64,000 nucleotides of DNA from Rubellimicrobium rubrum (GCF_006152115.1 NZ_VDFU01000016.1:38565-102564); one strand, 5' to 3'. Counted from the stretch's first letter, positions 34,821 to 44,528 are shown. Numbers and translations: made by a program. The notes: generated from the sequence alone by a model not told the origin.

Positions 34821-35421
34821 CGCCACAGGGCTCCCGAAGGTCCTTGGCCGTCAGTCATTCCAGGGGGACGAGCCGGTCTCATGGGCTGTCTGCTCGGAGC
34901 CCGGGAAGGCGTTCGGTGGCGAGGCGATGGAGCGGGTAGGGGAGCGTGAGCGTGCCGTCGATCAGGCTGTTTGCCGCGAACTCCGTGCGGTCATAGCCTC
35001 GGCCACGAGATCGCCCACATCGGCTTCGGCCATGGTCATCAGCACGCCGGAGATGCCGCCCTGGGCTTGGCATCTCCGGCGGTCGCCCTCGCGGGTCGGG
35101 AGCCTTCTGGACACCGCACGCGACACCGTGTGGGCATCAAGGCTGGACCGGTGCTCGCCCACGCGGAAACCAGGGGAGTCCGCGCGCAGGTCGATGCGAA
35201 ACGTTCGCGACCTGCGCCCACGTCCTCTGGCCGCGTGTTGCCGGGGCCATCCTGCCCTGCTGGTGTCCCACCTTGGCGGAGCCTATGCCCCGGACGACGC
35301 GGGGGCGGCTCGAACCAGAGCCCGCCCCTGATAACTGTTCTCGCGTACAACGACTTGACATTGTCCGGCCGCAGGTCACCAAGCTGCAGGGCTTGGCCGG
35401 GGCCAAGAAGGAGGTCGGCAG
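34821..35421. other. Gene-free region before HWE kinase
   Basis: About 600 bases. On the minus strand, two overlapping frames (34962-35162 and 34879-35073) look slightly protein-like (GISGVLMTMAEADVGDLV and AANSLIDGTLTLPYPL). A frameshifted relic is possible, but no family was recognised. A TTGACA box lies at 35355-35360, 62 bases before the kinase start, with no good -10. Confidence 0.4.
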
Positions 35422-37203
35422 GTGAGCAGTTCGACAGGCCACGTCCTGTGGTCGCCGATGGCACAGCCTTTACGGCGCCGGGCCCTGCTCTGTTACGTGG
35501 CTGCCTTGGCCTTCCCTGTCGCCACAGTGGTGCTCCGCCTCGCGTTCTGGGAGCAGGTGCCGGGCCTGCCATTCGTGTTCTTCATCCCCACCGTAGCCCT
35601 GTGTTCGGTGATGGGCGGGGTGGGACCGGCAAGTCTCGCAGCCTTGGTGTCGGCCATCCTTGGTCTGGCCTATCTGGCGGTCCCCTCGCCGTTGGGGCAG
35701 GGGAGCCAGGCGATCTGGGCGGGATTGGCGTCCTACGCTGTGGTCTGCCTCATCCTCGTCGCCTCGGCCCGGCAATCCGCCCAGGCCGCGGCGCGGGCCG
35801 TCGCTGCTGCCGAAACCGACGCCGCTGCCCGCGAAAGCGTGCTGCGGGCCAAGCTGGAACTGGCCCAGCTGACGGTGGCGCGCGGGGCCGCAGAGCGGAG
35901 GCTGGAGCAGGTCACCGATGCCCTTCCGGTATTCATCTCGCAGGTTGGACGGGACCGGCGCTTCCAGTTCGTCAACCGCGCCTACGAGGAGTGGTTCGGG
36001 CGGCGGCGCGAGGACCTGATAGGCCGGAGCGTCGAGGAGGTGATCGGGCCGGAGGCCTCTGCCCAGGCCAGGCCCCATCTGGACCGCGTCCTGTCGGGCG
36101 AACGCACCTCGTTCGAAGCCCAGGTGCCGCATGTCAGCGGGGAGCTGCGCCATGTGCGGGCGACCTATGTCCCAAACATCGGCGAGGATGGCACGGTCGA
36201 GGGCTACTTCGGCTTCGTGCAGGACATCACCGAGGCCAAGCAGCAGGCCAACTTGCTGAGCCAGCGCGAGCGCCACCTCCGGGCCGTCATGGACAGCGTC
36301 ACCGACTGCTTCTACGCCGTGGACGGGGAGTGGCGCATCACGCTCTTCAACCGGGCGGCCGAACAGTATTACGGCATCGGGCGCGACGCGGTGCTGGGCC
36401 GAAAACTCTGGGAGGCGTTCCCCGCGCATGCGGGCTCGGTATTCGACCTGCAACTGAAGCGGGTCATGGAGGATCGGGTCCCCGTCACCTTCGAGGCGCG
36501 CTCGGTGGTGTTTCCCGACCGCTTCATCGAGATGCGGGTCTCGCCCAAGGAGGGCAGCGGCCTTGCCGTGGCGTTCTCGGACATTTCCAGCCGCAAGGCG
36601 CAGGAGCGCCAGCGCGAGCTTCTCATCAACGAACTGAACCACCGGGTGAAGAACACGCTCGCGGTGGTCCAATCCATCGCGACCCAGTCGCTGCGCGACA
36701 CGCGGGTGCCGCAGGACACGCGGGCCGCCTTCGAGGGGCGTCTCATGGCGCTCGCGGCAGCGCATGACCTGCTGACCAGGGAAAGCTGGGAGACGGCGCA
36801 ACTCGGGACCGTCGTCCGGGCAGCCCTCCAGCCCTTCGACAGCGAACATCGCTTCGAGGTGTCGGGCCCGGACCTGCGTCTCCGGCCCCAGGCCGCCGTG
36901 AGCCTGACGCTCGCGCTGCACGAATTGGCCACCAACGCCACCAAGTACGGGGCCTTGTCGAACAAATCCGGCACGGTCGCGGTGACCTGGACGGTGTCGA
37001 CGGACGAGATGCCGATGTTCCACCTCACCTGGGCGGAGCAAGGCGGTCCCCCCGTCACACCCCCCACGCGCTCCGGCTTCGGCTCCCGGCTCATCCAGAA
37101 GGGTCTGGCCGGCGAGCTTGGCGGCCCGGTGACGGTGGAGTTCCTGCCGGACGGCGTCGTCTGCCGCATCGAGGCGCCGTTGGCGAACCTGCAGGCGGGC
37201 TGA
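35422..37203 (+). CDS. Membrane HWE-family sensor histidine kinase with two PAS domains
   Basis: A 593-residue sensor. Four hydrophobic helices (about 20-116) of a DUF4118-like module are followed by a coiled stretch and two PAS domains (about 165-275 and 285-395). An HWE kinase domain comes last: His407 in ELNHRVKNTLAVVQ, LALHELATNATKYGAL and RSGFGSRLIQKGL. HWE kinases commonly feed the alphaproteobacterial general stress response or single receiver proteins. The start is GTG 35422, since a perfect AAGGAGGT lies 6 bases upstream. No cognate receiver is adjacent. Confidence 0.92.
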   Translation: MSSSTGHVLWSPMAQPLRRRALLCYVAALAFPVATVVLRLAFWEQVPGLPFVFFIPTVALCSVMGGVGPASLAALVSAILGLAYLAVPSPLGQGSQAIWAGLASYAVVCLILVASARQSAQAAARAVAAAETDAAARESVLRAKLELAQLTVARGAAERRLEQVTDALPVFISQVGRDRRFQFVNRAYEEWFGRRREDLIGRSVEEVIGPEASAQARPHLDRVLSGERTSFEAQVPHVSGELRHVRATYVPNIGEDGTVEGYFGFVQDITEAKQQANLLSQRERHLRAVMDSVTDCFYAVDGEWRITLFNRAAEQYYGIGRDAVLGRKLWEAFPAHAGSVFDLQLKRVMEDRVPVTFEARSVVFPDRFIEMRVSPKEGSGLAVAFSDISSRKAQERQRELLINELNHRVKNTLAVVQSIATQSLRDTRVPQDTRAAFEGRLMALAAAHDLLTRESWETAQLGTVVRAALQPFDSEHRFEVSGPDLRLRPQAAVSLTLALHELATNATKYGALSNKSGTVAVTWTVSTDEMPMFHLTWAEQGGPPVTPPTRSGFGSRLIQKGLAGELGGPVTVEFLPDGVVCRIEAPLANLQAG

Positions 37204-37268
37204 CCTGCGCCGCGTAGACGCCGCCACGGCTGCAGGGGCCTTCGCGGCATCCTTGATCCCCGCTTGGC

Positions 37269-39305
37269 TCAGAGGTCCTTGACCAGCCTCAGGGCGTCGT
37301 AGATGGCGGCATGGGTGTTGCGGGCGGCGACGGCGTCGCCGATGCGGAACAGGCGGAAGCGGCCGTCGGGGTTCTTGGCGACCTGTTGCGGCTGACCTGT
37401 GGCCAGCGCCTCGTAATCGACCTCGCCGCCGTTCGCGGACAGCGCCTTCAGATCGAAGTAGACCTCGTCCAGGGGCCGGGTGCCGTGGTTCACGACTACT
37501 TGGTCCACGACCCGCCCTCGCGTCATGTCGCCGTAGTCCGAGCCCAGCGTGGCCACGAGTTGGTTGCCCTGCCGCTCCACGGTTTTCAGCCGCCACGTCA
37601 CGGTGAAGGTGGTGTCGCGCCGCTGGAGGCTTCGCATGTAGGGCACGAGGTTCATGGCCATGACCTCGGGCGCGAAGGCGCGGTCGGGCGTCACGATTTC
37701 GACCTTGGCGCCTGTGGCCGCGATCATGTCGGCCGCCTGCAGCCCCGCGTGGTCGCCTGCGTCGTCATAGACCAGCACGTTCGTCCCCGGCCGCGCGTCA
37801 CCTGACAGGATGTCCCAGGCAGAAACCACGAGATCGTTGCCCGCCGCCAGCACCTCGGTGTGCGGCAGCCCGCCCGTGGCGACGATCACCTCGTCGGGCT
37901 CGGTGGCGAGGATCGTGTCGGCATCGGCGAAGGTGTTGAAGTGGAACTGGACGCCGCGTTTCTCGCACTGGGCCATGCGCCAGGCGACGATGGAGATCAT
38001 CTCGCGCCGGCGTTCGCTCTGGGCGGTGAGGCGGATCTGCCCACCCGGCTGGTCGGCGGCCTCGAAGACGGTGACCGCGTGCCCGCGCTCGGCCGCCACG
38101 CGCGCGGCCTCGAGGCCTGCCGGACCGGCGCCGACCACCGTGATCCGCTTTCGCCGGTTTGCCGCCGGAATGGTGTGGGGCATCGTCGTCTCGCGCCCCG
38201 TAGCCGGGTTGTGGATGCAATAGGCGTGCCCGCCCTGGTAGATGCGGTCGAGGCAGTAGTTCGCGCCCACGCAGGGCCGGATGTCGTCCTCGCGCCCTTC
38301 GAGCACCTTCCGCATGATGTGCGGGTCGGCCATGTGCGCGCGGGTGAGACCCACCATGTCGAGCCTGCCGCTCGCGATGGCATGGCGCGCGGTGGCCACG
38401 TCGTTGATGCGCGCCGCGTGGAAGACCGGGAACCCCGTGGCCGCCCGGATCTCGCCCGCGAAGTCGAGGTGAGGGGCGCTGGGCATCCCCTGGATCGGGA
38501 TCACGTCCGTGAGCGCCGCGTCCGTGTCGATCCGGCCCCGCACGACGTTCAGGAAGTCCACCATCCCGCTGTCGCGGAGACGGCGCGAGATCTCGAGCCC
38601 GTCCTCGCGGGTGATCCCGCCCGGAGTTCCCTCGTCGCCGGTGTAGCGGATGCCTACGATGAACTCGCTCCCGCAGCGCTCGCGCACGGCGCGCAGCACG
38701 TCGAAGGTGAAACGCAGGCGGTTGTCCAGGGACCCCCCATAAGGCGCGTCGAGGTCGTTGGTCAGCGGCGACCAGAACTGGTCCATGAGGTGCCCGTAGG
38801 CCTCGAACTCGATGCCGTCCACGCCCGCGGCCTTCATGCGCTCGGCGGCATCCGCGTAGTCGCCGATGATGCGGACGATGTCCCAGTCCTCCAAGCGCTT
38901 GGGGAAGGCGCGGTGCGAGGCCTCGCGCTCATGGGAAGGCGCCAGCACGGGCAGCCAGTCGCCCTTGTCCCAGCGCGTACGCCGCCCGAGATGGGTGAGC
39001 TGGATCATCACCGCAGCACCATGGTCGTGACATTCGTCGACGAGCTGGCGCATCCAGCCCACGACCTCGTCCTTCCAGGCCAGGATGTTGTTGAACACCG
39101 GCGGGCTGTCGCGCGCGACCGAGGCTGAGCCCGCCGTCATCGTCAGCGCGATCCCCGCGCGGGCCCGCTCCACATGGTAGGCGCGATAACGCTCCTTGGG
39201 CATTCCGTCCTCCGGGTAGGCCGGCTCATGGCTCGTGATCATGACCCGGTTGCGCAGCGTCAGGTGCTTGAGCCGGAAAGGCTGGAGGAGCGGGTCGTGA
39301 GTCAT
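37269..39305 (-). CDS. Old-yellow-enzyme-type N-demethylase (DgcA/StcD-like)
   Basis: A 678-residue two-part flavoprotein. The N-terminal TIM barrel is of the NADH:flavin oxidoreductase type (PFRLKHLTLRNRVMI; MIQLTHLGRR). An iron-sulfur segment, CVGANYCLDRIYQGGHAYC, leads to an FAD/NAD domain with VVGAGPAGLEAARVAAERG and a late GDAVAARNTHAAIYDALR. Relatives remove N-methyl groups from dimethylglycine (DgcA) or N-methylproline (StcD). Genes for a GbcA-like Rieske oxygenase, its reductase and a ProC-like enzyme lie within 8 kb, which supports a betaine pathway. It is divergent from the TetR gene. ATG 39305 is chosen over an upstream TTG. Confidence 0.82.
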   Translation of the reverse strand: MTHDPLLQPFRLKHLTLRNRVMITSHEPAYPEDGMPKERYRAYHVERARAGIALTMTAGSASVARDSPPVFNNILAWKDEVVGWMRQLVDECHDHGAAVMIQLTHLGRRTRWDKGDWLPVLAPSHEREASHRAFPKRLEDWDIVRIIGDYADAAERMKAAGVDGIEFEAYGHLMDQFWSPLTNDLDAPYGGSLDNRLRFTFDVLRAVRERCGSEFIVGIRYTGDEGTPGGITREDGLEISRRLRDSGMVDFLNVVRGRIDTDAALTDVIPIQGMPSAPHLDFAGEIRAATGFPVFHAARINDVATARHAIASGRLDMVGLTRAHMADPHIMRKVLEGREDDIRPCVGANYCLDRIYQGGHAYCIHNPATGRETTMPHTIPAANRRKRITVVGAGPAGLEAARVAAERGHAVTVFEAADQPGGQIRLTAQSERRREMISIVAWRMAQCEKRGVQFHFNTFADADTILATEPDEVIVATGGLPHTEVLAAGNDLVVSAWDILSGDARPGTNVLVYDDAGDHAGLQAADMIAATGAKVEIVTPDRAFAPEVMAMNLVPYMRSLQRRDTTFTVTWRLKTVERQGNQLVATLGSDYGDMTRGRVVDQVVVNHGTRPLDEVYFDLKALSANGGEVDYEALATGQPQQVAKNPDGRFRLFRIGDAVAARNTHAAIYDALRLVKDL

Positions 39306-39466
39306 GGGAGCATCCGCGTCGGAAAGGGGCAAGACAAAGCGCTAGACCCCAATGTACACACCTGTGAAGAACGGGGTCACTCGTGAACGGTGATGTGGCC
39401 CGTCTATCGGGCCCGCGCCTTGGTAGCCGTCGGGTGACGCCCATCGGATCGGAAGGGGAGAGTACG

Positions 39467-40099
39467 TTGAGTGACACCGGAGGGCGAGGATCGGCCGACA
39501 TGTGGCTCGACGCCGCTTACAGGGCGCTGATCGACGGAGGCGTGGAGGCCGTGAAGATCCTGCCCTTGGCGAGCGAGCTGAAGATCTCACGCACGAGCTT
39601 CTACTGGTTCTTCAAGGATCGCGAGGAGCTGCTCTCGGCCTTGGCCGACCGCTGGGCGGGCAGGAACACTGGAAATCTCATAGCTGCGGCCCAGGCCTAT
39701 GCCGACACCGAAGCCGAGGCGATGCTGAACGTGATCGGCTGCTTTCTCGACCCCCAAGCCTTCGACACGCGCTTCGAGTTCGCCGTCCGCAGCTGGGCGC
39801 TGCAGTCTTCGGTCATGACCGAACGTGTCGGCGCGGCCGACCGTGACCGTATCGCCGCCCTGACCGCGATGCTGGAGCGCTGGGGGCATGCGCCCCTCGA
39901 TGCCGATGTGCGGTCGCGGACGATCTACCTCGTGCAGATAGGCTATATCTCCATGCAGTCGCAGGAAACGCTGGCCGAGCGGATGCGGCGCATCCCGACC
40001 TATGTCGAGATCTACACCGGCCGGAAGCCCGAAGCGGGAGAACTGGCGCGGTTCCACGCCCGGCATGGGTACATCCCCGACGCGGAACGCACGGCGTGA
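39467..40099 (+). CDS. TetR-family transcriptional regulator
   Basis: A 210-residue regulator. The N-terminal helix-turn-helix is WLDAAYRALIDGGVEAVKI with LKISRTSFYWFFKDREELL; the rest is a helical ligand domain. The start is uncertain: TTG 39467 has a strong GGGGAG site, while GTG 39383 would add 28 residues of odd composition. It faces away from the demethylase gene, and the 160-base divergent region probably holds its operator. It is coupled to the downstream reductase gene by a TGATG overlap. Confidence 0.85.
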   Translation: MSDTGGRGSADMWLDAAYRALIDGGVEAVKILPLASELKISRTSFYWFFKDREELLSALADRWAGRNTGNLIAAAQAYADTEAEAMLNVIGCFLDPQAFDTRFEFAVRSWALQSSVMTERVGAADRDRIAALTAMLERWGHAPLDADVRSRTIYLVQIGYISMQSQETLAERMRRIPTYVEIYTGRKPEAGELARFHARHGYIPDAERTA

Positions 40100-40890
40100 T
40101 GCGCCTTGGCATCATCGGTGCCACCGGCTGGCTGGGCTCCGCACTCGGGCGGGCGGTGTTGGAGCGCGGGCTGGTGGCGGGGCCGGAACTCGTGCTCCTC
40201 AACCGCAGCGGGGTTCGGCTCGACTATCATGGTCGGACCGACGTGGCCTGGGCCTCGGATGTCTCGGACCTCGTGGCCCGCGTCGAAGTGGTGGTCGTGG
40301 CGGTGAGGCCGGAGGATTATGGGGATTTGGCCCTGCATGCACCCGGGCGGCTTGTCCTTTCGTTCATGGCCGGCATCCCCATGGCCGCGCTGTCCGGCGC
40401 GGGCGGGCGCATCGTCCGCGCCATGCCGAACGCCGCCGCCGGGCATGGCCAGTCCTACACTCCCTGGCTGGCCGCAGCCGACGTGACCCAAGCGGACCGT
40501 GTGGTCGTACGGGCGGTCCTGGCCACCATCGGGACGCAGGACGAGATCGGGACCGAGGCGCAGATCGACAGCCTGACGGCGCTGTCCGGGTCGGGTGCGG
40601 CCTACCCGGCCCTGATGGCCGCCGGCATGCTGGCCCATGCCAGAGCGAGCGGCCTGCCAGAACCAGTGGCGCGCCGGGCCGTCGAGGCTGTGGTCTGCCA
40701 GGCGGCTGAATTGTTGCGGGGCCGCATCGAGACCGCCGCCGACCTGGTCGAAACCTATCGGGCCTATCGCGGCACGACGGCGGCGGGGCTCGAGGTGGCC
40801 GAGGCGAACGGATTTTCGGGCAGCATCGCCCAGGCCTTGGACGCCGCCACGCGGAAAGCCGCACATATGGGGCGGGACAAGGACGCCTGA
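40099..40890 (+). CDS. ProC-like pyrroline-5-carboxylate reductase family protein
   Basis: A 263-residue NAD(P)H-dependent reductase of the P5C reductase family. The Rossmann start is RLGIIGATGWLGSALGRA, followed by VVVAVRPEDYG, a RAMPNAAAG loop and the C-terminal dimer segment LTALSGSGAAYPALMAAGMLAHA. It would reduce pyrroline-5-carboxylate or a related cyclic imine. The adjacent N-demethylase makes a proline-betaine or similar pathway more likely than housekeeping proline synthesis. The ATG shares its A with the TetR stop. Confidence 0.8.
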   Translation: MRLGIIGATGWLGSALGRAVLERGLVAGPELVLLNRSGVRLDYHGRTDVAWASDVSDLVARVEVVVVAVRPEDYGDLALHAPGRLVLSFMAGIPMAALSGAGGRIVRAMPNAAAGHGQSYTPWLAAADVTQADRVVVRAVLATIGTQDEIGTEAQIDSLTALSGSGAAYPALMAAGMLAHARASGLPEPVARRAVEAVVCQAAELLRGRIETAADLVETYRAYRGTTAAGLEVAEANGFSGSIAQALDAATRKAAHMGRDKDA

Positions 40891-41237
40891 GACGGTTTTC
40901 GGAATGGAAGGGCATGGTGCGTAAGGCGAGGATGGCTTTGCCTCATCCGACCTCGGCGCAAGAGCAGCGTCTTCGCGGCCTGCAGCCAGATCGGGTTGGG
41001 CACGGTGAAAGGCACATTGTCCGGGATGGCGGCAGCCGAGCGGGCCATAGGCGTGAGCGGTGCCGCGACAGCCTGCTACCGGGGGCAGGAGCCACCCCGC
41101 AGGGTGCCGCCCGGGCCATCTGGGCCGGGGCCAACCCGGTCCTACGCTGGCGCGAGGCCCAAGCCGGCCGGAATGACGCCGGGACCGCGATAGACAGGAT
41201 GCCGACCGGTGCCTAAGTCTGGTCGATCTGGTCGGGG
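40891..41237. other. Intergenic region before GntR gene
   Basis: 347 bases without a convincing gene. A minus-strand frame (PDNVPFTVPNPIWLQAAKTL) is faintly protein-like but lacks a ribosome site and runs into the reductase gene. No terminator or operator was recognised. Confidence 0.4.
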
Positions 41238-41948
41238 GTGAGCGTGGTGGAAGAACGGGCAACAGGCTCCAGCAGAAAGAATCGCGGCTACGAGGATCTC
41301 AAGCGTCGGATCCTGACCTGCGACCTCGCGCCGGGCGCGTACCTCGACGAGACCGAGGTTGCCGCAACCTACGGCATGTCGCGGCCACCCCTGCGCGAGA
41401 TCTTCCGGCAGTTGGCCGGCGAGGGCTTCCTCGCCATCCAGGAGAACCGGGGGGCGCAGGTCACGCCCATGACGCACAAGACCATGCGGAACTTCTTCAT
41501 GGTCGCGCCCATGATCTACGCGTCCGTGGCCGAACTGGCGGCCCAGCACGCGACGGCCGCGCAGGTCGATCGGCTCAAGTCCACGCAGGCCCGGTTCCGG
41601 GCGGCCATCACGGCCCGGGACGTGGCCGAGCGCGCCACCCTGAACGAACGGTTCCACGCCATCCTCGGAGAGATGGCGGACAACGAATACCTTATGCCTA
41701 GCCTCGCACGCCTGCTGATCGATCATACCCGCATCGGCATGACCTTCTATAACGCCAGCACCCCTCGGTTCGCCGAGCAGCAGAGCATCGCGGCCGACCA
41801 GCACGATGCCATGATCGAGGCGATCGAAGCCTGCGATCCGAAAGCCTCGTCGGACCTGGCGATCGCGCATTGGGAACTCTCGCGCGAGCAGATGCAGCAG
41901 TTCGTGGGGGCGCCGGCTCTCAACGGCACGCTCGTGATGACGGGCTAA
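41238..41948 (+). CDS. GntR-family (FCD) transcriptional regulator
   Basis: A 236-residue regulator with a winged helix-turn-helix (YEDLKRRILTCDLAPGAYLDETEVAATYGMSRPPLREIFRQL) and an FCD domain with the metal-binding pattern in NERFHAILGEMADN and DQHDAMIEAIEA. The first of three closely spaced GTG codons (41238, 41244, 41247) is given; the exact one is uncertain. Metal-binding FCD proteins usually sense organic acids or amino acids. It lies between the ProC-like gene and LysR in the betaine-type region. Confidence 0.87.
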   Translation: MSVVEERATGSSRKNRGYEDLKRRILTCDLAPGAYLDETEVAATYGMSRPPLREIFRQLAGEGFLAIQENRGAQVTPMTHKTMRNFFMVAPMIYASVAELAAQHATAAQVDRLKSTQARFRAAITARDVAERATLNERFHAILGEMADNEYLMPSLARLLIDHTRIGMTFYNASTPRFAEQQSIAADQHDAMIEAIEACDPKASSDLAIAHWELSREQMQQFVGAPALNGTLVMTG

Positions 41949-41983
41949 GGCGCGGCTCATGGCCCGTCCGCGTCCAGGGGGCT

Positions 41984-42895
41984 TCAGCCCTCTGGAGCCT
42001 GGGTCAGGTTCCCTGCCAGCCAGTCGGTGAACCGTGCGGCGGCCGGCCCCGGTTCGCGGCCATGGGGCACCACGACATGGTATCGTTCGTCCGGGACCAC
42101 GCTTTGGCCGCCAAGCCGGACCAGTTGCCCCTGAACCAGCAGGTCGGTGATGAGCCGGGACCAGCCTAGCGCCACGCCCGCGCCGTTCAGTGCCGCATAG
42201 ACCGTGTCGGCGTAATGACTGAACCGCAGGTCACCCCGTGCGGATGGACCGGGCTGCCCTGTCCGGTCGGCCCATTGCTGCCAGCCAAGCCAGGTTGGAT
42301 CGATCGGGTCGAAGTCGATCAGGGGCAGCGCCGACAGGTCGAAGTGGCTGCTCCCGACCGTCCGGGCCAGCGCGGGCACGCACACGGGAAACACCTCGTC
42401 GGGACAGCTGACGATGCTGCGCCCGTCCTCGAAGGGGGCAAGGCCATAGCGCACCAGCACGTCGCGCGGGGACTGGCGCAGGTCGATGCTCGCGTCTTCG
42501 GCCACGAGGCGTAGCCGGATGCCGGGATGCGCGGCGCGAAAGGCGGGCAGCCGCGGCATCAGCCAGAAATGCGCAAAGGCCAGAGTCGCGCTGACGGTCA
42601 CCAAATCCGGCGCGGCGAGCCGCCGGACCATGCCGATGGCCTCGGTCACCCGGTCGAAGGCCCCTGTGGCGGCCGATGCCAGGAGCCGGCCCGCCGGGGT
42701 CAGCGTGACCCCCCGGTGGCCCCGGGCGAAGAGAGGCGTGCCCAGGTCCTGTTCCAGAAGCTTGATCTGCCGGCTCACCGCTGCTTGCGTCACGCCCAGC
42801 TCGCCCGCCGCCAGAGTGAAGCTTTCCAGGCGCGCTGCGGCCTCGAACGTCACCAGGGCACCGAGCGACGACAGACTCCGGCGCATGGTGGTCAT
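41984..42895 (-). CDS. LysR-family regulator (GcvA-like)
   Basis: A 303-residue regulator. The N-terminal helix-turn-helix includes LVTFEAAARLESFTLAAGEL and GVTQAAVSRQIKLLEQDLGT, and a periplasmic-binding-type effector domain follows. The GcvA-like layout (short N-terminus, LSSLGALVTFEAAAR) is common for amino-acid and betaine genes. AAGGAA precedes the start. It is divergent from the Rieske oxygenase gene, and two palindromes lie in the shared 200-base region, so it is the likely activator. Confidence 0.9.
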   Translation of the reverse strand: MTTMRRSLSSLGALVTFEAAARLESFTLAAGELGVTQAAVSRQIKLLEQDLGTPLFARGHRGVTLTPAGRLLASAATGAFDRVTEAIGMVRRLAAPDLVTVSATLAFAHFWLMPRLPAFRAAHPGIRLRLVAEDASIDLRQSPRDVLVRYGLAPFEDGRSIVSCPDEVFPVCVPALARTVGSSHFDLSALPLIDFDPIDPTWLGWQQWADRTGQPGPSARGDLRFSHYADTVYAALNGAGVALGWSRLITDLLVQGQLVRLGGQSVVPDERYHVVVPHGREPGPAAARFTDWLAGNLTQAPEG

Positions 42896-42917
42896 GAGAT
42901 TTCCTTAGTTCCCTCTG

Positions 42918-42943
42918 GCAGCGCTGCGCTGGCATTACCAGCG
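42918..42943. promoter_or_regulatory. Palindromes in LysR/gbcA-like divergent promoter
   Basis: Two adjacent palindromes are seen: GCAGCGCTGC (42918-42927) and CGCTGG-CATTA-CCAGCG (42927-42943). They lie 23-48 bases upstream of the LysR start and over 150 bases upstream of the oxygenase start, the usual place for LysR binding. The 6-base arms around 5 bases are exact. Confidence 0.5.
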
Positions 42944-43098
42944 GTCATGGCAAAGCGGAAGATTTCTGCAGTTGAGCGGTCCTGAAAAGGCGGCGACCCT
43001 CGCCGCTGTCCGAAGCGGGCAGAACCGGCCGTCGTGGCCGGCACGCGTCGTCGTCGGGCAACGATCCTTGTTGAAGCCCTTCCATTCCAGGTCTGCCG

Positions 43099-44385
43099 AT
43101 GCTGAACGAAGCCGCCCTCCTGTCCCAGCTTTGGGCTCGCCGCCCGGGAACGTCGCTGCCCCGGGACTTCTACTGCTCGCCCAAGGCGCACGAGGCCGAC
43201 CTGAGGACCATCTGGACCAAGGAATGGATATTCGCCGCGAGTGCGGCCGAGATGCCCAAGGCCGGTTCGTATGTGACGCTCCAGATCGGGGCCTATCCCA
43301 TCGTCGTGGTGCGGGGCTCGGACGGGGCGATCCGGGCCTTCCACAACAGTTGCCGCCACCGGGGCAGCCGGATCTGCTCGGCAGCCAAAGGATCCGCGCC
43401 GCGTCTTGTCTGCCCCTATCACCAGTGGACCTACGACCTTGACGGCAAGCTGATGTGGGCACGGGACATGGGGCCCGAGTTCGACCCATCGCAGCACGGC
43501 CTCAAGCCCGTTCATGCCGGGGTCGCTGCGGGCATGGTCTTCATCTGCCTTGCCGACACGGCGCCGGACTTCGCTCCGCTCAAGGCCGCCGCGGACCGCT
43601 ACGGCGCGCCGCACCGGCTGGACGAACTCAAGGTCGCCCACCAGAGCACCATCATCGAACGGGCGAACTGGAAGCTGGTTCTTGAGAACAACCGCGAATG
43701 CTACCATTGCGCGGGCTCCCACCCTTCGCTGTGCCGCACGTTCGACGACGACCCGGACCTCGTAGGGGCGGACGATGCCCAGACCTCGCCGCGCGGGGCC
43801 GCGCACCTTGCGCGCTGCGAGGCCGCGGGCCTGCCGTCCCGTTACATCATTGCCCCGAACGAGCAGTGGCGGCTCGTCCGCATTCCGCTCGCGGGGGATG
43901 CGATCAGCTACACCATGGACGGCAAGGCCGCGGTTGCCGGAGGCCTTCCGGGGATGCCTTTAGCCGATGCGGGAACGCTGCTGTTCTTCCACTACCCGAA
44001 CACCTGGAACCACTTCCTGTCGGATCACGTGCTGCATTTCCGCGTGCTGCCCATCGACGCGAACGCGACCGAGGTGACCACCACTTGGCTCGTTCACAAG
44101 GACGCGCAGGAAGGGCGGGACTATGACCTGAAGCGCCTGACCGAGGTGTGGAACGACACCAACGACGAGGATCGCCGCGTCGTCGAGGAGAACCAGATCG
44201 GCATCGCCTCGCCCGCCTACGAGCCCGGCCCCTATTCCGCCAAGCAGGAAAGCGGGGTGCTCCAATTCGTGGATTGGTACGCCCGGACCTTCGAGGCTGC
44301 CGTCAGGGGCCCGACCGCCCTGGCGCATGCCGCTGGTGCAAATCGTGCGCAACGACCGGCTCCGGCACAGGTCGGGCTGGCATAA
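43099..44385 (+). CDS. gbcA: Rieske oxygenase, betaine demethylase catalytic subunit (GbcA-like)
   Basis: A 428-residue Rieske non-heme iron oxygenase. The 2Fe-2S ligands are Cys85, His87, Cys105 and His108. The mononuclear iron site is His203 and His208 in NNRECYHCAGSHP, with an Asp near 358. Phrases such as CRHRGSRIC, LVCPYHQWTYDLDG and ERANWKLVLENNRECYHC match glycine-betaine demethylase GbcA of Pseudomonas; proline-betaine demethylase is related. It removes one N-methyl group as formaldehyde, with electrons from the gbcB-like protein 143 bases downstream. Whether the substrate is glycine betaine, proline betaine or another is open. Confidence 0.87.
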   Translation: MLNEAALLSQLWARRPGTSLPRDFYCSPKAHEADLRTIWTKEWIFAASAAEMPKAGSYVTLQIGAYPIVVVRGSDGAIRAFHNSCRHRGSRICSAAKGSAPRLVCPYHQWTYDLDGKLMWARDMGPEFDPSQHGLKPVHAGVAAGMVFICLADTAPDFAPLKAAADRYGAPHRLDELKVAHQSTIIERANWKLVLENNRECYHCAGSHPSLCRTFDDDPDLVGADDAQTSPRGAAHLARCEAAGLPSRYIIAPNEQWRLVRIPLAGDAISYTMDGKAAVAGGLPGMPLADAGTLLFFHYPNTWNHFLSDHVLHFRVLPIDANATEVTTTWLVHKDAQEGRDYDLKRLTEVWNDTNDEDRRVVEENQIGIASPAYEPGPYSAKQESGVLQFVDWYARTFEAAVRGPTALAHAAGANRAQRPAPAQVGLA

Positions 44386-44528
44386 CTTCGGGTGATCCAG
44401 GACGGGGGCTGGCGGTCCCTGGGCCCGGGCGGGCGCGTCGCGGCCGGGACGCGTCCCCGCGCCACGGCCCAACCCCGCGTTGAACAGCCAGGAACGACGG
44501 AGGACAAACACCCGATGCGGAGCGAACC

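Noticed and set aside
14819..35367. The 13-base string TTGACATTGTCCG occurs both in the GntR operator region (14819-14831) and before the HWE kinase gene (35355-35367).
   Set aside because: The kinase copy lacks the palindromic second half, and TTGACA is a common promoter element, so a shared regulator is not supported.
40943..41193. Possible IS3-type OrfA fragment (RAIGVSGAATACYRGQE).
   Set aside because: Similarity is limited to a few common residues and lacks the conserved Trp-Arg pattern.
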